Positions 1 through 8,731 of a DNA stretch of 64,000 bases are shown here, piece by piece. Within the stretch, counting starts at the first letter, position 1, and each line of letters opens with the position of its first letter. The position numbers and the translations under genes were made by a program. Under the pieces are notes generated by a model, which was not told where the DNA came from, ran no database searches, and saw only the letters and a program-made list of their open reading frames with translations. The DNA lies in the NCBI GenBank assembly GCA_934216615.1, contig CAKQCB010000005.1:139450-203449 (forward strand). The letters are read 5' to 3'. The DNA is from an uncultured Anaerolineae bacterium (GTDB lineage: Bacteria; Chloroflexota; Anaerolineae; Aggregatilineales; Phototrophicaceae).

Positions 1-783
1 ATGATGATCTTCTTTGACGGTCATCACCCCGCTGTCGTTGTAGTACCCGCCGATAGTGCCCGTCTTGTGGGCGAACTCAACCCCTTGAGGTAAAAGTTTG
101 GGCAGGCGTTGGTTGAGTTGTTGGGTATACAAAATGCGCATCAATTCGGCGGTGGTAGCTTCGTCGGCCAGTTCGCCTTGAAACAGGCGATACACCAGTT
201 GAGACATTGAGTTTGCACTGCTGATGTTGTTGTCCGACTCCAAGCTGAAGGTCACACCGTCACGCAGAATGTCGTTGTTCGTCCACCATGCTTTGATCGC
301 TTCAATCGGCTGGTCATGAAGTTCGGCGGGGGCCAACGGTTTGAGCAGATTTTTACAGTCCATTTTGACGAAAATATCGGTCAAGCCTAGCGCGTGCATC
401 GCGCTTTCGACGGCCAACGGCCCGCCGACCAATTCAACGCTCATATCGGTGGCCGTGTTGTCGCTGATGATGATCATCAACGTGAGCAAGTCGCGCACGG
501 TGGGCGCAACGCCGGGCTGAAAGAAGGCTAAAATACCGCTTCCGGTGCTTTTACTTTCCTCACTCATGGTGATGCGGTCATCCAAGCTGAATTTCCCCGC
601 TTGCCACTGCTGTCCTGCTGTCACTAACACCGGAATTTTAAAGACGCTCGCCATCGGGAAAGGTTGCGTGCCGTTGATGTCGAATTGTTCACCCGTTTCT
701 ACCTGCAAAACCGATAACCCAATTTCTAAACCCACTTCATCTGCAACTGCTTGTATCGCGCTCTTTAAAGTTTCTATGCTCAT
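1..783 (-). CDS. Serine hydrolase, class A beta-lactamase-like fold (3' end cut by window)
   Basis: I translated the minus strand from the ATG at 783-781; the frame stays open to the left edge, giving 261 residues without a stop. The three active-site motifs of the penicillin-recognising serine hydrolase fold are present and correctly spaced: SVFK (Ser46, Lys49), SDN (107-109) and KTG (240-242). No signal peptide is visible, so a cytoplasmic enzyme, or a protein whose start is not the true one, are both possible. I do not see a clear Glu-x-x-Leu-Asn omega-loop motif between SDN and KTG, which a deacylating class A beta-lactamase should have. The safe call is therefore serine hydrolase, not resistance enzyme. 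It is transcribed divergently from the methyltransferase gene. Confidence 0.85.
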   Translation of the reverse strand, partial: MSIETLKSAIQAVADEVGLEIGLSVLQVETGEQFDINGTQPFPMASVFKIPVLVTAGQQWQAGKFSLDDRITMSEESKSTGSGILAFFQPGVAPTVRDLLTLMIIISDNTATDMSVELVGGPLAVESAMHALGLTDIFVKMDCKNLLKPLAPAELHDQPIEAIKAWWTNNDILRDGVTFSLESDNNISSANSMSQLVYRLFQGELADEATTAELMRILYTQQLNQRLPKLLPQGVEFAHKTGTIGGYYNDSGVMTVKEDHH

Positions 784-959
784 CAATCCTCATCCCTTCA
801 CGCCGTCAACAGCATGCTGTGTATATAACGCTAAACTGTTTTGCAATAATATGTGCAAAGTTGCAAATAATTTCGCACAGTTTATAGTCAAATTCACCGT
901 AACCTGCAAATTTTCACTATAGTTGTGAGGAACACGATTCTATTTTCTATCAAAAATGG

Positions 960-1745
960 ATGTTTTCACTGCATCGTAAATGGGATGAGATGAACACGAC
1001 TGAGTTGATTCAGCGCTGGCAAGCAGATGCCGAAAAACTTTTTTCAGGCTGGGATTTTTCTTACATCCAAGACCGTTATGAAGAAGAAAATCCAACATGG
1101 GATTTTGTCTCTATCGCAAGGTCGCTGGCTGAAAAAACACGTTGGGTGTTGGATATGGGCACAGGAGGCGGTGAGATGTTGAGCGCGCTCGCGCCTCAAC
1201 TTCCGAAAAATACGTTTGCGACGGAAGGCTATCCGCCAAATATCCCGATTGCTCAAGCGAAGTTAGCACGTCACGGAATCAGCGTGATTCCGTATGACAG
1301 CGATACCGATGCGCACATGCCCTTCCGCGACGCAAGTTTTGACCTAATCCTCAACCGTCATGAAGCCTTTGATGCAAGCGAGGTCTTTCGCATCCTCAAA
1401 CCGCGCGGGTATTTCCTCACGCAACAAGTCGATGGGTATGATCTGGCCGACCTCAAAGCCCATTTTGACAAAACGCCAGAATATCCACATATTGTGCTTG
1501 AGCCGATACGCAACGGGTTAGAAAACGCAGGCTTTCAGATTGAACGTGCGGAAACATGGCAAGGCGCAGCGCGCTTTCACGATGTGGGCGCGCTGGTGTA
1601 TTTTCTGCACGCTGTCCCGTGGGATGCTCCTGAAGATTTCACCGTCGAGCGTTATCAAAAACAGCTTTTAGAACTCGAAGCGCTGCCCAAACCGCTCAGT
1701 TTCACTTGTAAACGCTTTGTGATCGTGGCCTATAAACCTGAATAA
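960..1745 (+). CDS. Class I SAM-dependent methyltransferase
   Basis: The protein has 261 residues. It carries the SAM-binding glycine motif LDMGTGGGE (about residues 63-71) followed by an acidic loop, and a later FDLILNRHEAF segment corresponding to motif IV; RILKPRGYF matches the post-motif strand of small-molecule methyltransferases. The substrate cannot be told. The start is uncertain: the ATG at 990 (residue 11 of this frame) is equally plausible and neither has a clear Shine-Dalgarno. It stands alone between a divergent serine hydrolase gene and a convergent coaX gene. Confidence 0.8.
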   Translation: MFSLHRKWDEMNTTELIQRWQADAEKLFSGWDFSYIQDRYEEENPTWDFVSIARSLAEKTRWVLDMGTGGGEMLSALAPQLPKNTFATEGYPPNIPIAQAKLARHGISVIPYDSDTDAHMPFRDASFDLILNRHEAFDASEVFRILKPRGYFLTQQVDGYDLADLKAHFDKTPEYPHIVLEPIRNGLENAGFQIERAETWQGAARFHDVGALVYFLHAVPWDAPEDFTVERYQKQLLELEALPKPLSFTCKRFVIVAYKPE

Positions 1746-1786
1746 ACATAATCGTTTTTTATAGAGCGTGCGGGGTAAACGGTCAC

Positions 1787-1821
1787 CCACTGCATCCAAG
1801 AACACGTCAGGGATGCAGTGG
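1787..1821. terminator. Hairpin between convergent genes
   Basis: CCACTGCATCC (1787-1797) pairs perfectly with GGATGCAGTGG (1811-1821) across a 13-nt loop. It lies between the 3' ends of the methyltransferase and coaX genes, where a bidirectional terminator is expected. There is no T-tract on either side, so Rho-independent action is not certain. Confidence 0.45.
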
Positions 1822-1867
1822 AAAACAAGGGCTTGGTTGAGTATTTCATGGTACTAGATGTAAAGAA

Positions 1868-2704
1868 TCACGAATTCATCTCATAGATGATGCGCAAACC
1901 CTCTAACGTGATTTCCGTCGCGATGATGTCGATCACGTTGGAATGTTGATTGAACAAGGGCGCTAACCCCCCTGTCGCAATCACCTTAACCGTTGGGTCG
2001 CCCATTTCCGCTTTTAAGCGCGCGACCATCCCCTCTACCAGCGCGACATACCCCCAGAAAATACCGGCTTGCATGGCGTGGATGGTGTTTTTGCCAATCA
2101 CAGAGGGCGGTGGGATGAGGTCAACTTTATGCAAACGCGCGGTACGGCTCACGAGCGCATCATGCGCTACTTGAATCCCCGGCGCAATTGCCCCACCTGC
2201 ATACGCGCCTTCGGCCGAAACAATATCAAATGTTGTCGCGGTGCCAAAATCAATGATGATGGCGGGCGGGCCATACAATTTCACCACAGCCGCCGAATTG
2301 ACGATCCGATCTGCGCCTGCTTGTTCAGGTTGGTCAATGTCGATCTTCATGCCCATCGGCGTTTTGTTGGTGACCACCAACGGGTCTAACTTTAGATAGC
2401 GTTGGGAAAGCTCGATGAACGCGCCTGTCAGCGAAGGCACCACCGAACTGATCGCGACGGCGGTCACCGCTTGCAAGCTCAAATTCGAGAGCATCATAAA
2501 ATTGCGCAGTAAAGACGCATATTCGTCCGGCATCTTGTCGGTGATGGTGCGCGCACGCCAGCTAAAAATCCAATGTTCGTTTTGCAGAAGGCCAAAATGA
2601 ATATTGGTATTGCCCACGTCAATCGCCAGCAAGCCTCGATAGTTTGGCGCTTTCCAGAGTTCAGGGTCGGTAATGACAAATTGGGGTTCTTCAAAATGGG
2701 ACAT
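1868..2704 (-). CDS. coaX: Type III pantothenate kinase
   Basis: Phosphorylates pantothenate in the first step of coenzyme A synthesis, in the cytoplasm. The protein has 278 residues with the family's phosphate-binding signature DVGNTN (29-34), the GADRIVNSAA segment with the catalytic Asp, and the second phosphate motif IIDFGTATTFD. Usual CoaX proteins begin 4-6 residues before DVGNTN; here about 24 extra residues precede it, but no better ATG or GTG is available, so the extension is probably real. The reading frame is otherwise complete. It lies downstream of tadA on the same strand with an 81-nt gap. Confidence 0.93.
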   Translation of the reverse strand: MSHFEEPQFVITDPELWKAPNYRGLLAIDVGNTNIHFGLLQNEHWIFSWRARTITDKMPDEYASLLRNFMMLSNLSLQAVTAVAISSVVPSLTGAFIELSQRYLKLDPLVVTNKTPMGMKIDIDQPEQAGADRIVNSAAVVKLYGPPAIIIDFGTATTFDIVSAEGAYAGGAIAPGIQVAHDALVSRTARLHKVDLIPPPSVIGKNTIHAMQAGIFWGYVALVEGMVARLKAEMGDPTVKVIATGGLAPLFNQHSNVIDIIATEITLEGLRIIYEMNS

Positions 2705-2784
2705 GCTTTTCTCTCACCAGAACAAGCGTTATCAGTGTAAAAAATACGCGAAAGTTTGCACGTTGCGGTGAAGGAGATGGCGGT

Positions 2785-3246
2785 TTACTTGGGCTTTTGA
2801 TCGCGCAGTTTTTGGAAGAACGTCCGAATCAAACCGCCCGCTTCTTCAGCTAACAGCCCGCCCATCACATCGACACGATGATTTAAATAGGGGTGCCGGG
2901 TGATGTCCATCAAACTGCCCGCCGCGCCTGCTTTTGGGTCGGGCGCGGCATACACAAGACGGGGTAAACGCGCCAACACCATCGCCCCCGCGCACATAGC
3001 GCAAGGTTCCAACGTACAATATAAAGTAACCCCATCTAAACGCCAGTGATTCAAAAAGCGCGAAGCCTGCTGAATCGCCAATATCTCGGCATGGGCGGTA
3101 GAATCGTGATCAGCCTCACGACGGTTATAACCCCGCCCAATAATTTCGCCCTTGTAAACGGCGATAGCCCCTATCGGCACATCCCCTGTTTCAAGGGCGT
3201 TTTCAGCTTCGGTCAGCGCAAGGCGCATATAATCAAGGTCGTTCAT
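2785..3246 (-). CDS. tadA: tRNA-specific adenosine deaminase TadA
   Basis: Deaminates the wobble adenosine 34 of tRNA-Arg to inosine. With the ATG start at 3246 the protein has 153 residues, the usual length. It carries the zinc/catalytic motifs HAE (His52, Glu54) and PCAMC (Cys82, Cys85). The start overlaps the stop of the upstream acidic-protein gene as TGATG, which indicates translational coupling; a TTG one codon earlier is possible but less likely. General cytidine/guanine deaminases share these motifs, but length and the LEPCAMCAGAM context fit TadA best. Confidence 0.92.
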   Translation of the reverse strand: MNDLDYMRLALTEAENALETGDVPIGAIAVYKGEIIGRGYNRREADHDSTAHAEILAIQQASRFLNHWRLDGVTLYCTLEPCAMCAGAMVLARLPRLVYAAPDPKAGAAGSLMDITRHPYLNHRVDVMGGLLAEEAGGLIRTFFQKLRDQKPK

Positions 3247-3890
3247 CAAAACATAGACAGTTGTTGAGGCGCGTCATCATCGTCTGCGGGCTGAGAGGCC
3301 GACGGAACTTCTTCCGCATCGTCTTCGTGTTCAGCCTCTGCCTGCGCTTCTTGCGCCTCTTCCGCTTCGAGTTCTTCCTCAATCAGTTCGACCACTTGCG
3401 AATCGGACATCACAGCCGCTTCGTAAGCCGTCAACAACTGATCCTCATCCGTGGATGGGGCCTCAACGACTGCGCCCGGCACATCGCTCGCATCCGTCGA
3501 ATCGGGCGCAACGGGCAGGTCATAGGTTGACAGTTCCGTGACAGATTGAGCAATTGCTTCTTCAGGCAGGTATTCCCCGCTGACATCGGAAAGGCTGTCT
3601 TCGGTCAGCGCTGCCTCCTCTGCCGTGTCGATGTCGATGCCTGCAACGATCACCTTCTCATCTTCGGCTTCCGCAAGGGTGAAGTCAGGGACAAAATCTT
3701 CAGGCATGTGATCCACATGCATCGTGGTTTCAAGATAGATTTGTGACAATTGTTCTTCTGTGAAACCGGTCTTCTTCAACACGTTGACGAGGGTCGCTTC
3801 TGTCCCCTTGTCATTCGTTCGTATCACATGCTGATAATGAGCTTTCAAACAGTCGCGCCAATCATCAGAAAAAGGACTTGGGCCGGGCAT
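3246..3890 (-). CDS. Acidic protein of unknown function
   Basis: The protein has 214 residues and no family I recognise. The first ~75 residues look folded (MPGPSPFSDDWRDCLKAHY opening, then helix-forming sequence ending near MPEDFVPDF). The remainder is strongly acidic and low in complexity, rich in Glu, Asp and Ala, ending in DDDDAPQQLSMF. No signal peptide or membrane segment is seen. It is the middle gene of a tight cluster: 2 nt after the beta-CASP hydrolase gene and overlapping tadA. The context, an RNA-type nuclease fold and a tRNA editing enzyme, makes a role near RNA metabolism conceivable, but that is inference only. Confidence 0.75.
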   Translation of the reverse strand: MPGPSPFSDDWRDCLKAHYQHVIRTNDKGTEATLVNVLKKTGFTEEQLSQIYLETTMHVDHMPEDFVPDFTLAEAEDEKVIVAGIDIDTAEEAALTEDSLSDVSGEYLPEEAIAQSVTELSTYDLPVAPDSTDASDVPGAVVEAPSTDEDQLLTAYEAAVMSDSQVVELIEEELEAEEAQEAQAEAEHEDDAEEVPSASQPADDDDAPQQLSMF

Positions 3891-3892
3891 GT

Positions 3893-5296
3893 TTACACCT
3901 CCACTTCTTGTCTAAATTCGGGGACGGTGACGTTCAAGCCCTGCTGTGTTTTCATCAGTTCAGCCAGTGTATTGGCGGGTTTTTCTTCGCCATGCACTAA
4001 GAAGGTGTGGCGCGGTTTGGGGGACATGTGCCCTATCCATTCCAAAAGTCCGTTTTGGTCAGCATGACCGCTGAACCCGTTCAGGACTTCGACATGCGCT
4101 TTGAGCGGGTAGGGTTGTCCAAAAATGCGCACTTCCGGCACACGATCTACGATCCGCCGACCTAGCGTATTCTCTGCCTGATACCCCACAATCAACACGG
4201 TACAACGTGGGTCGGTGATGTGATTTTTGAGGTGATGCAAAATGCGTCCGGCTTCAGCCATACCACTCGCAGAAATGATGATCGACGGCTTTTGGATGAA
4301 GTTCAGCTTCTTGCTTTCTTCTGTTGTGCGCGTGTAATGTAGATCGTTAAACCCCCACGGGTCGCGGATATTTTGATTCTGAATGAAACTGCGAATTTCT
4401 TCGTCATAACATTCAGGGTGTAAGCGATAAATCCCTGTGACATCAATCGCCAGCGGGCTGTCTACATAGATCGGCATGTCGGGAATATCCCCTTGCAGGG
4501 ACAGTTGATGCAGGGTGTACACCAATTGCTGCGTGCGCCCCACCGCAAACGCGGGGATGATGATATGCCCACCACGTTTGTAGGTATCAATCACGATCCG
4601 TTTAAGTTGGCGAATCTCATCCTCATACGGCGGGTGATGACGGTCGCCGTAGGTGCTTTCCATGATGACCACATCGGCGCGATCCACATATTCAGGGTCG
4701 CGGATGATCGGAATCCCTTGACGGCCGATATCCCCACTAAAGACCAAGCGCATATCGCGATGCTGTTCATGATCTTCGATATCTAAAATGACCGACGCGC
4801 TGCCAAGCATATGCCCCGCATCAATGAACGTCAAATGTACGCCGGGCGCAATCATGCGCGTGCGTCCGTAACCATAACTGCTAAAAGAATGAAGGCTTTG
4901 GGCGGCATCCAGTTGGGTATAGATCGGCTCTACAGGGGGCAGGCCGTCGCGGTCACGGCGTTTGTTGACATACTGCACATCTTTTTCTTGGATGTGTCCG
5001 CTGTCTTGGAGCATCGTCGCGCATAGATCACGAGTGGCAAATGTACAGATGATATCCCCTTGAAACCCACTTTTGACCAAGTTTGGTAAATTCCCCGAAT
5101 GGTCAATATGTGCGTGCGAAAGAATACACAAATCCACGGTTTTCGGATCATACGGAAAAGTGACGTTGCGCTCATAGGCTTCTGAACGTTTGCCTTGATA
5201 CAATCCACAATCTAAAAGGATGCGCTTGCTGTTGACCTCAATCAAATGTTGCGACCCTGTCACAGAACGTGCCGCGCCATAAAAACTGATTTTCAT
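3893..5296 (-). CDS. MBL-fold beta-CASP metallo-hydrolase (RNA-processing exonuclease type)
   Basis: The protein has 467 residues from the ATG at 5296, which is preceded by the ribosome binding site AAAGGA; a TTG 15 nt upstream is in frame but overlaps that site. Metallo-beta-lactamase motif HAHIDH is at residues 61-66, followed by the second-half beta-CASP elements, including MESTYGDR, the SASGMAEAGR stretch and the C-terminal SGHAD. This is the architecture of CPSF73/RNase J-like nucleases and of the widespread bacterial single-protein YsxC-independent homologues often annotated as mRNA 3'-end processing factors. Expected activity: two-zinc phosphodiesterase on RNA. It follows rnd by 18 nt, so two RNA nucleases are co-transcribed. 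Confidence 0.87.
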   Translation of the reverse strand: MKISFYGAARSVTGSQHLIEVNSKRILLDCGLYQGKRSEAYERNVTFPYDPKTVDLCILSHAHIDHSGNLPNLVKSGFQGDIICTFATRDLCATMLQDSGHIQEKDVQYVNKRRDRDGLPPVEPIYTQLDAAQSLHSFSSYGYGRTRMIAPGVHLTFIDAGHMLGSASVILDIEDHEQHRDMRLVFSGDIGRQGIPIIRDPEYVDRADVVIMESTYGDRHHPPYEDEIRQLKRIVIDTYKRGGHIIIPAFAVGRTQQLVYTLHQLSLQGDIPDMPIYVDSPLAIDVTGIYRLHPECYDEEIRSFIQNQNIRDPWGFNDLHYTRTTEESKKLNFIQKPSIIISASGMAEAGRILHHLKNHITDPRCTVLIVGYQAENTLGRRIVDRVPEVRIFGQPYPLKAHVEVLNGFSGHADQNGLLEWIGHMSPKPRHTFLVHGEEKPANTLAELMKTQQGLNVTVPEFRQEVEV

Positions 5297-5314
5297 GAGG
5301 GTTCCTTTCAAAAG

Positions 5315-6457
5315 TTAGACTTTATATTCTGTAATGACATCCAGAATTTCTTGGGCATACGTTTGCATGCGCCATGGCCCAAGCCCATGTATACCTTGCA
5401 TTTCTTCTATTGTACTTGGGGATCGTTCCGCCAATTCCCACAAGGCTTCTTTAGAGATAATCACATCCGACTCGACCCCGCGTTCTTGGGCGCGGTTTTT
5501 ACGCCATTCGCGCAAGAGGGTGTACAACTCCATCACCGCAGGGGCGATGGGTGGCTCTGGCGTTGGTGGTTCAGGTTCAGGGCTGGCACTACCCTTTTGA
5601 ATCGCGCTTAAAAGCTGGTTGCCATAACGCCGAATTGTGGAGGCGCCAATCCCGTTGATCGACGCAAGTTGCTCGCGTGTTTTCGGCGCTTCACGGGCAA
5701 GTGACATCAAAGTTTTGTCGGTCATGACTTTAAAAACAGGGACATTGCGCTGTTTTGCGGCCTGTTCCCGCATGAGATACAGCTCGCGCAGAATCGCCGC
5801 TGTACTCAATGGCATGTGGTTCGGAATCGCGATTCGCCAATACCCTTGCGGGTCAAACGTATGCACAACAGGCTGAATCGTCTCTAAATCGCGAAATGTC
5901 TCGTGCGCTTCTTCAAGCCGACCTTGCGCCACCAATTGCGCTTCAAGTTCATAGCGCAGTTGTAATAAATAGTGGGTGTCGTTTTGTGCGTATTGCAAAC
6001 ACACTTTCGGCAAAGGGCGCACACCCCAATTGGCACGCTGTTGAGATTTATCCACCTCAACAGCTAACAGGGTACTCAAGAGTGACCCCAAACCCACGCC
6101 TTTATAGCCACAAATACGCGCGGCGATCATCGTGTCAAATAAGTTGCTGAAGGTGAAGCCGTAGTCGCGCTTTAAACACATCAGGTCATATTCGGCGGCG
6201 TGGAAGGACTTTTCAATGTTGGGGTTGGCGAAAATCTCCCCCAGTGGGGACAGATCGCGCACCGTGAAAGGGTCGATCAAATAATCTTGGCGTGACGTCG
6301 AGAGCTGGATTAAACAAACCCGCTCTTTATAGGCGTACAAACTATTCGATTCTGTATCTACGGCTAATTTGGGTTCTTGTGAAATTTCAGCGCAAACTTT
6401 TTTTAAAGTTTCCGCTTCGCTAATATACAGGGCAGGTTGCAATTCAATCAAACTCAT
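5315..6457 (-). CDS. rnd: Ribonuclease D with two HRDC domains
   Basis: A 3'-5' exoribonuclease of the DEDD superfamily that trims tRNA precursors. From the ATG at 6457 it has 380 residues. The exonuclease domain has VDTES (Asp34, Glu36), the middle AAEYDLM motif, and the YAQNDTHYLL motif III. Two HRDC nucleic-acid-binding domains follow, separated by a Pro/Glu-rich linker (SPEPEPPTPEPPIAP). The start codon overlaps the corA stop as ATGA, so the two are coupled. The domain layout and length match RNase D of other bacteria. Confidence 0.92.
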   Translation of the reverse strand: MSLIELQPALYISEAETLKKVCAEISQEPKLAVDTESNSLYAYKERVCLIQLSTSRQDYLIDPFTVRDLSPLGEIFANPNIEKSFHAAEYDLMCLKRDYGFTFSNLFDTMIAARICGYKGVGLGSLLSTLLAVEVDKSQQRANWGVRPLPKVCLQYAQNDTHYLLQLRYELEAQLVAQGRLEEAHETFRDLETIQPVVHTFDPQGYWRIAIPNHMPLSTAAILRELYLMREQAAKQRNVPVFKVMTDKTLMSLAREAPKTREQLASINGIGASTIRRYGNQLLSAIQKGSASPEPEPPTPEPPIAPAVMELYTLLREWRKNRAQERGVESDVIISKEALWELAERSPSTIEEMQGIHGLGPWRMQTYAQEILDVITEYKV

Positions 6458-7371
6458 AACCAACGGCGCATTCGAAAATAAATAAGCATCAGTACAGCTA
6501 AAACAATCATTAACACGTTTAAATAGATAAAAGCGTGAGGGTGATCTGCCAGTGGAAGGTCAACATTCATACCAAAAATACTGGAAACCAACGTCAGCGG
6601 TAGCATGATGACAGAGAACACCGTCAACACACGAATCACCCCATTCAAACGGTGATTCAACAGCGTATCGGCAGTTTCCCCCAACCCACTAATCACTTCT
6701 ACATTTTCATCAATAATATCACGAGCGCGTTTGGCATGGTCTACAATGTCGCCAAAGTATTCGTCTAGTTCATCAACGATGATGGGGTTATTCATACGCT
6801 CGATCAAGTCGAGAATGGGGACTTGGTTACGGATGATCCGCCGTAAAGAGATCGCATCACGGCGCACTTCAGCAATCGACCGAATCAAACGCATGCCTTC
6901 ATCCGCGAAGATACGTTCTTCAATATCGCGTATGTTGTAATCGACACGGTTTAAAATCGGGAACATATAATCGACTAACTTATCCAAGATGACATAAAAC
7001 GTATGCCCGCTACTTTTATCCAATAAGTAGCGCCGTACCGATTCATCATTCACTACTTGTTTCAACAGTTGGGTCAAGGGCTTGAGCACGCCATCGTGTA
7101 CGGTGATGATGTACCCACGCCCGATGAAAAAGTCTACTTCACTTGGGCGCGAAAGGCGCATCTTGGCGTCCCACAAGGGGAAATGAAGCACGATAAACAA
7201 ATGATCACCCTGATCATCAATCTTCGGGCGCTCAATCGGGCTCATGATGTCTTCTAAATTTAAGGGATGAAAGTCGGGATAAGCGCGGCGTAATGCAGCG
7301 ACATCGTGAATACTTGTATCCGTAATATCAACCCAGATTGTGCGTTCACCCGCAATCCGCTGAAGTGTCAT
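6454..7371 (-). CDS. corA: CorA-family magnesium/divalent cation transporter
   Basis: The protein has 305 residues: a large acidic and helical cytoplasmic domain, then two C-terminal transmembrane helices separated by the family signature GMN (267-269, in FGMNVDLPL), and a basic tail FRMRRWL. This is the pentameric Mg2+/Co2+ channel architecture. It is the first gene of a run (corA, rnd, beta-CASP, acidic protein, tadA) connected by overlaps or gaps below 20 nt. Confidence 0.93.
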   Translation of the reverse strand: MTLQRIAGERTIWVDITDTSIHDVAALRRAYPDFHPLNLEDIMSPIERPKIDDQGDHLFIVLHFPLWDAKMRLSRPSEVDFFIGRGYIITVHDGVLKPLTQLLKQVVNDESVRRYLLDKSSGHTFYVILDKLVDYMFPILNRVDYNIRDIEERIFADEGMRLIRSIAEVRRDAISLRRIIRNQVPILDLIERMNNPIIVDELDEYFGDIVDHAKRARDIIDENVEVISGLGETADTLLNHRLNGVIRVLTVFSVIMLPLTLVSSIFGMNVDLPLADHPHAFIYLNVLMIVLAVLMLIYFRMRRWL

Positions 7372-7440
7372 CGTATTTCACTATCGCATGGTATAAGCAG
7401 TCAACAACCCATCGTGATTTGACCTGCTCCATGATCGTCT

Positions 7441-7476
7441 TAAGTATGCCAAGATGATCTTCATTCTGCATACTTA
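7441..7476. other. Inverted repeat upstream of corA
   Basis: TAAGTATGC (7441-7449) and GCATACTTA (7468-7476) form a perfect 9-bp arm pair around an 18-nt loop that itself holds the small palindrome AAGATGATCTT (7451-7461). It sits between the 3' end of the NYN gene and the corA start, both on the minus strand. It could be a terminator without U-tract, an operator for the corA run, or a mRNA leader structure; the sequence does not decide. Confidence 0.4.
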
Positions 7477-7525
7477 CACATTTTCATCAATACCCATCCA
7501 GCCTAACTTCATCCATGAAGGGGGA

Positions 7526-8377
7526 TTAATGTTTTGAATTCTCGTCTTTGAGCTTGATATAGATGGTATCACTGCCACTTTTAGTTTCTTTGCGAATCTC
7601 AAAAAAGTCATTCCGCGCCTGCACCAATTGTGAAAGCATCTTATGCCCGTAACTACGCGGGTCAAAGGCGGGGTCGAGCTGACGCAGAGAAGTCCCTAAC
7701 GCGCTTAAATTGATCCACCCCTCAGTGTCTTTCGACGCCACATCATAGGCTTGGCTGAACAATTTTCGGAAACGGGCGTTGGCCTTCGTGTTGGTGGTCG
7801 CCGTGGAAGGTGACGATGCGCTCGCACTTGATTTGGTTGTATTACTGGTCGATGACGCTGACGTTTTCTTCTCCACTTTAGGCGATGGCACAACTTTGGT
7901 CGTCTTCTCCACCGCTTTGACCGTCGTCACTTTTTCCGGTTTCAGGTTCTCGGTGTACACAAAGATATTGCAGGCGTTGACGAAGGCGGGCGGGGTAATT
8001 TTGCGTCCGATGCCCATCACAAAGAGATTCGCTTCCCGAATCCGCGTGGCTAAACGGGTATAGTCACTGTCGCTGGAAACGATACAGAACCCATCTAACC
8101 CCGCCGTGTATAAAATGTCCATCGCGTCGATGATTAACGCGCTGTCAGTTGAATTTTTGCCACTGGTGTAACTGTGCTGTTGTTCCGCTTTCAGGGCATA
8201 GGTTTTGATGACTTCATTCCAACCTTTTAAATTGGAAGTCGTCCAATCTCCATAAACCCGACGAATTGTGATCACGCCATATTTACTGACTTCCGCCAAT
8301 ATCTGCGGAAACAAACTGGCTTGGGCATTATCACCATCAATTAACAAAGCGATTCTACGACTTGGTTCCATTTGCAT
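7526..8377 (-). CDS. NYN-domain ribonuclease with C-terminal LOTUS/OST-HTH domain
   Basis: The protein has 283 residues. The N-terminal ~140 residues form a NYN (LabA/DUF88-type, PIN-like) nuclease domain with the acidic catalytic set LIDGDN (Asp14, Asp16, Asn17), STDSA (Asp78) and SSDSDY (Asp103, Asp105). A Ser/Thr/Lys-rich linker (about 150-195) joins it to a C-terminal OST-HTH/LOTUS module (about 198-283) ending near DTIYIKL; LOTUS modules bind RNA. The predicted role is RNA turnover or quality control. Partners are unknown; the gene is upstream of corA on the same strand with a 154-nt gap. Confidence 0.85.
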   Translation of the reverse strand: MQMEPSRRIALLIDGDNAQASLFPQILAEVSKYGVITIRRVYGDWTTSNLKGWNEVIKTYALKAEQQHSYTSGKNSTDSALIIDAMDILYTAGLDGFCIVSSDSDYTRLATRIREANLFVMGIGRKITPPAFVNACNIFVYTENLKPEKVTTVKAVEKTTKVVPSPKVEKKTSASSTSNTTKSSASASSPSTATTNTKANARFRKLFSQAYDVASKDTEGWINLSALGTSLRQLDPAFDPRSYGHKMLSQLVQARNDFFEIRKETKSGSDTIYIKLKDENSKH

Positions 8378-8634
8378 AAGGTTTTATATCCAATATATTT
8401 CTCTCAAAAAGAGGGTAAATCCAATTTCTAGCTAAAACAATATTGTAGTTTAAAATAAACCGACTCAACGCAAGTGAAATTAAGAACTTAACAAGTCAGT
8501 ATAAATTTGTGCAGTTTGTTAAAAACAGACTGTTCACGTGGTTAAAGTAATTTTGACAGGCATATCTGTTTGTGATACATTTTACAAAGAGACGACGCTG
8601 TAAATTTTCACAAAAAGTATTCTTCTAAAGCTCT
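8378..8634. other. AT-rich intergenic region without a recognisable gene
   Basis: This stretch separates the divergent NYN gene and respiratory operon. Both strands are AT-rich and broken by stops. I see no RNA gene or convincing hairpin in it; it probably carries the promoter of the NYN gene, but no pair of boxes stands out. The respiratory-operon promoter lies immediately to its right. Confidence 0.5.
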
Positions 8635-8663
8635 TTCACCCATGTTATTGAGTATGTTATACT
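8635..8663 (+). promoter_or_regulatory. Candidate promoter of the Rieske-cytochrome b-cytochrome c operon
   Basis: TTCACC (8635-8640) and TATACT (8658-8663) are separated by 17 nt, matching the sigma-70-type consensus at 4/6 and 5/6 positions. The first gene starts 69 nt downstream, preceded by a strong AGGAGG ribosome binding site near 8716. Confidence 0.45.
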
Positions 8664-8731
8664 CTCCGCCTAACGGGGGGATTGTGCTCGGTCGTCAGTA
8701 GTTAACGAGCAACATGAGGAGGCCGTAACAC

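Noticed and set aside
545..922. A 125-residue plus-strand reading frame
   Set aside because: It lies opposite the serine hydrolase gene and has no family features; the minus-strand frame has all active-site motifs.
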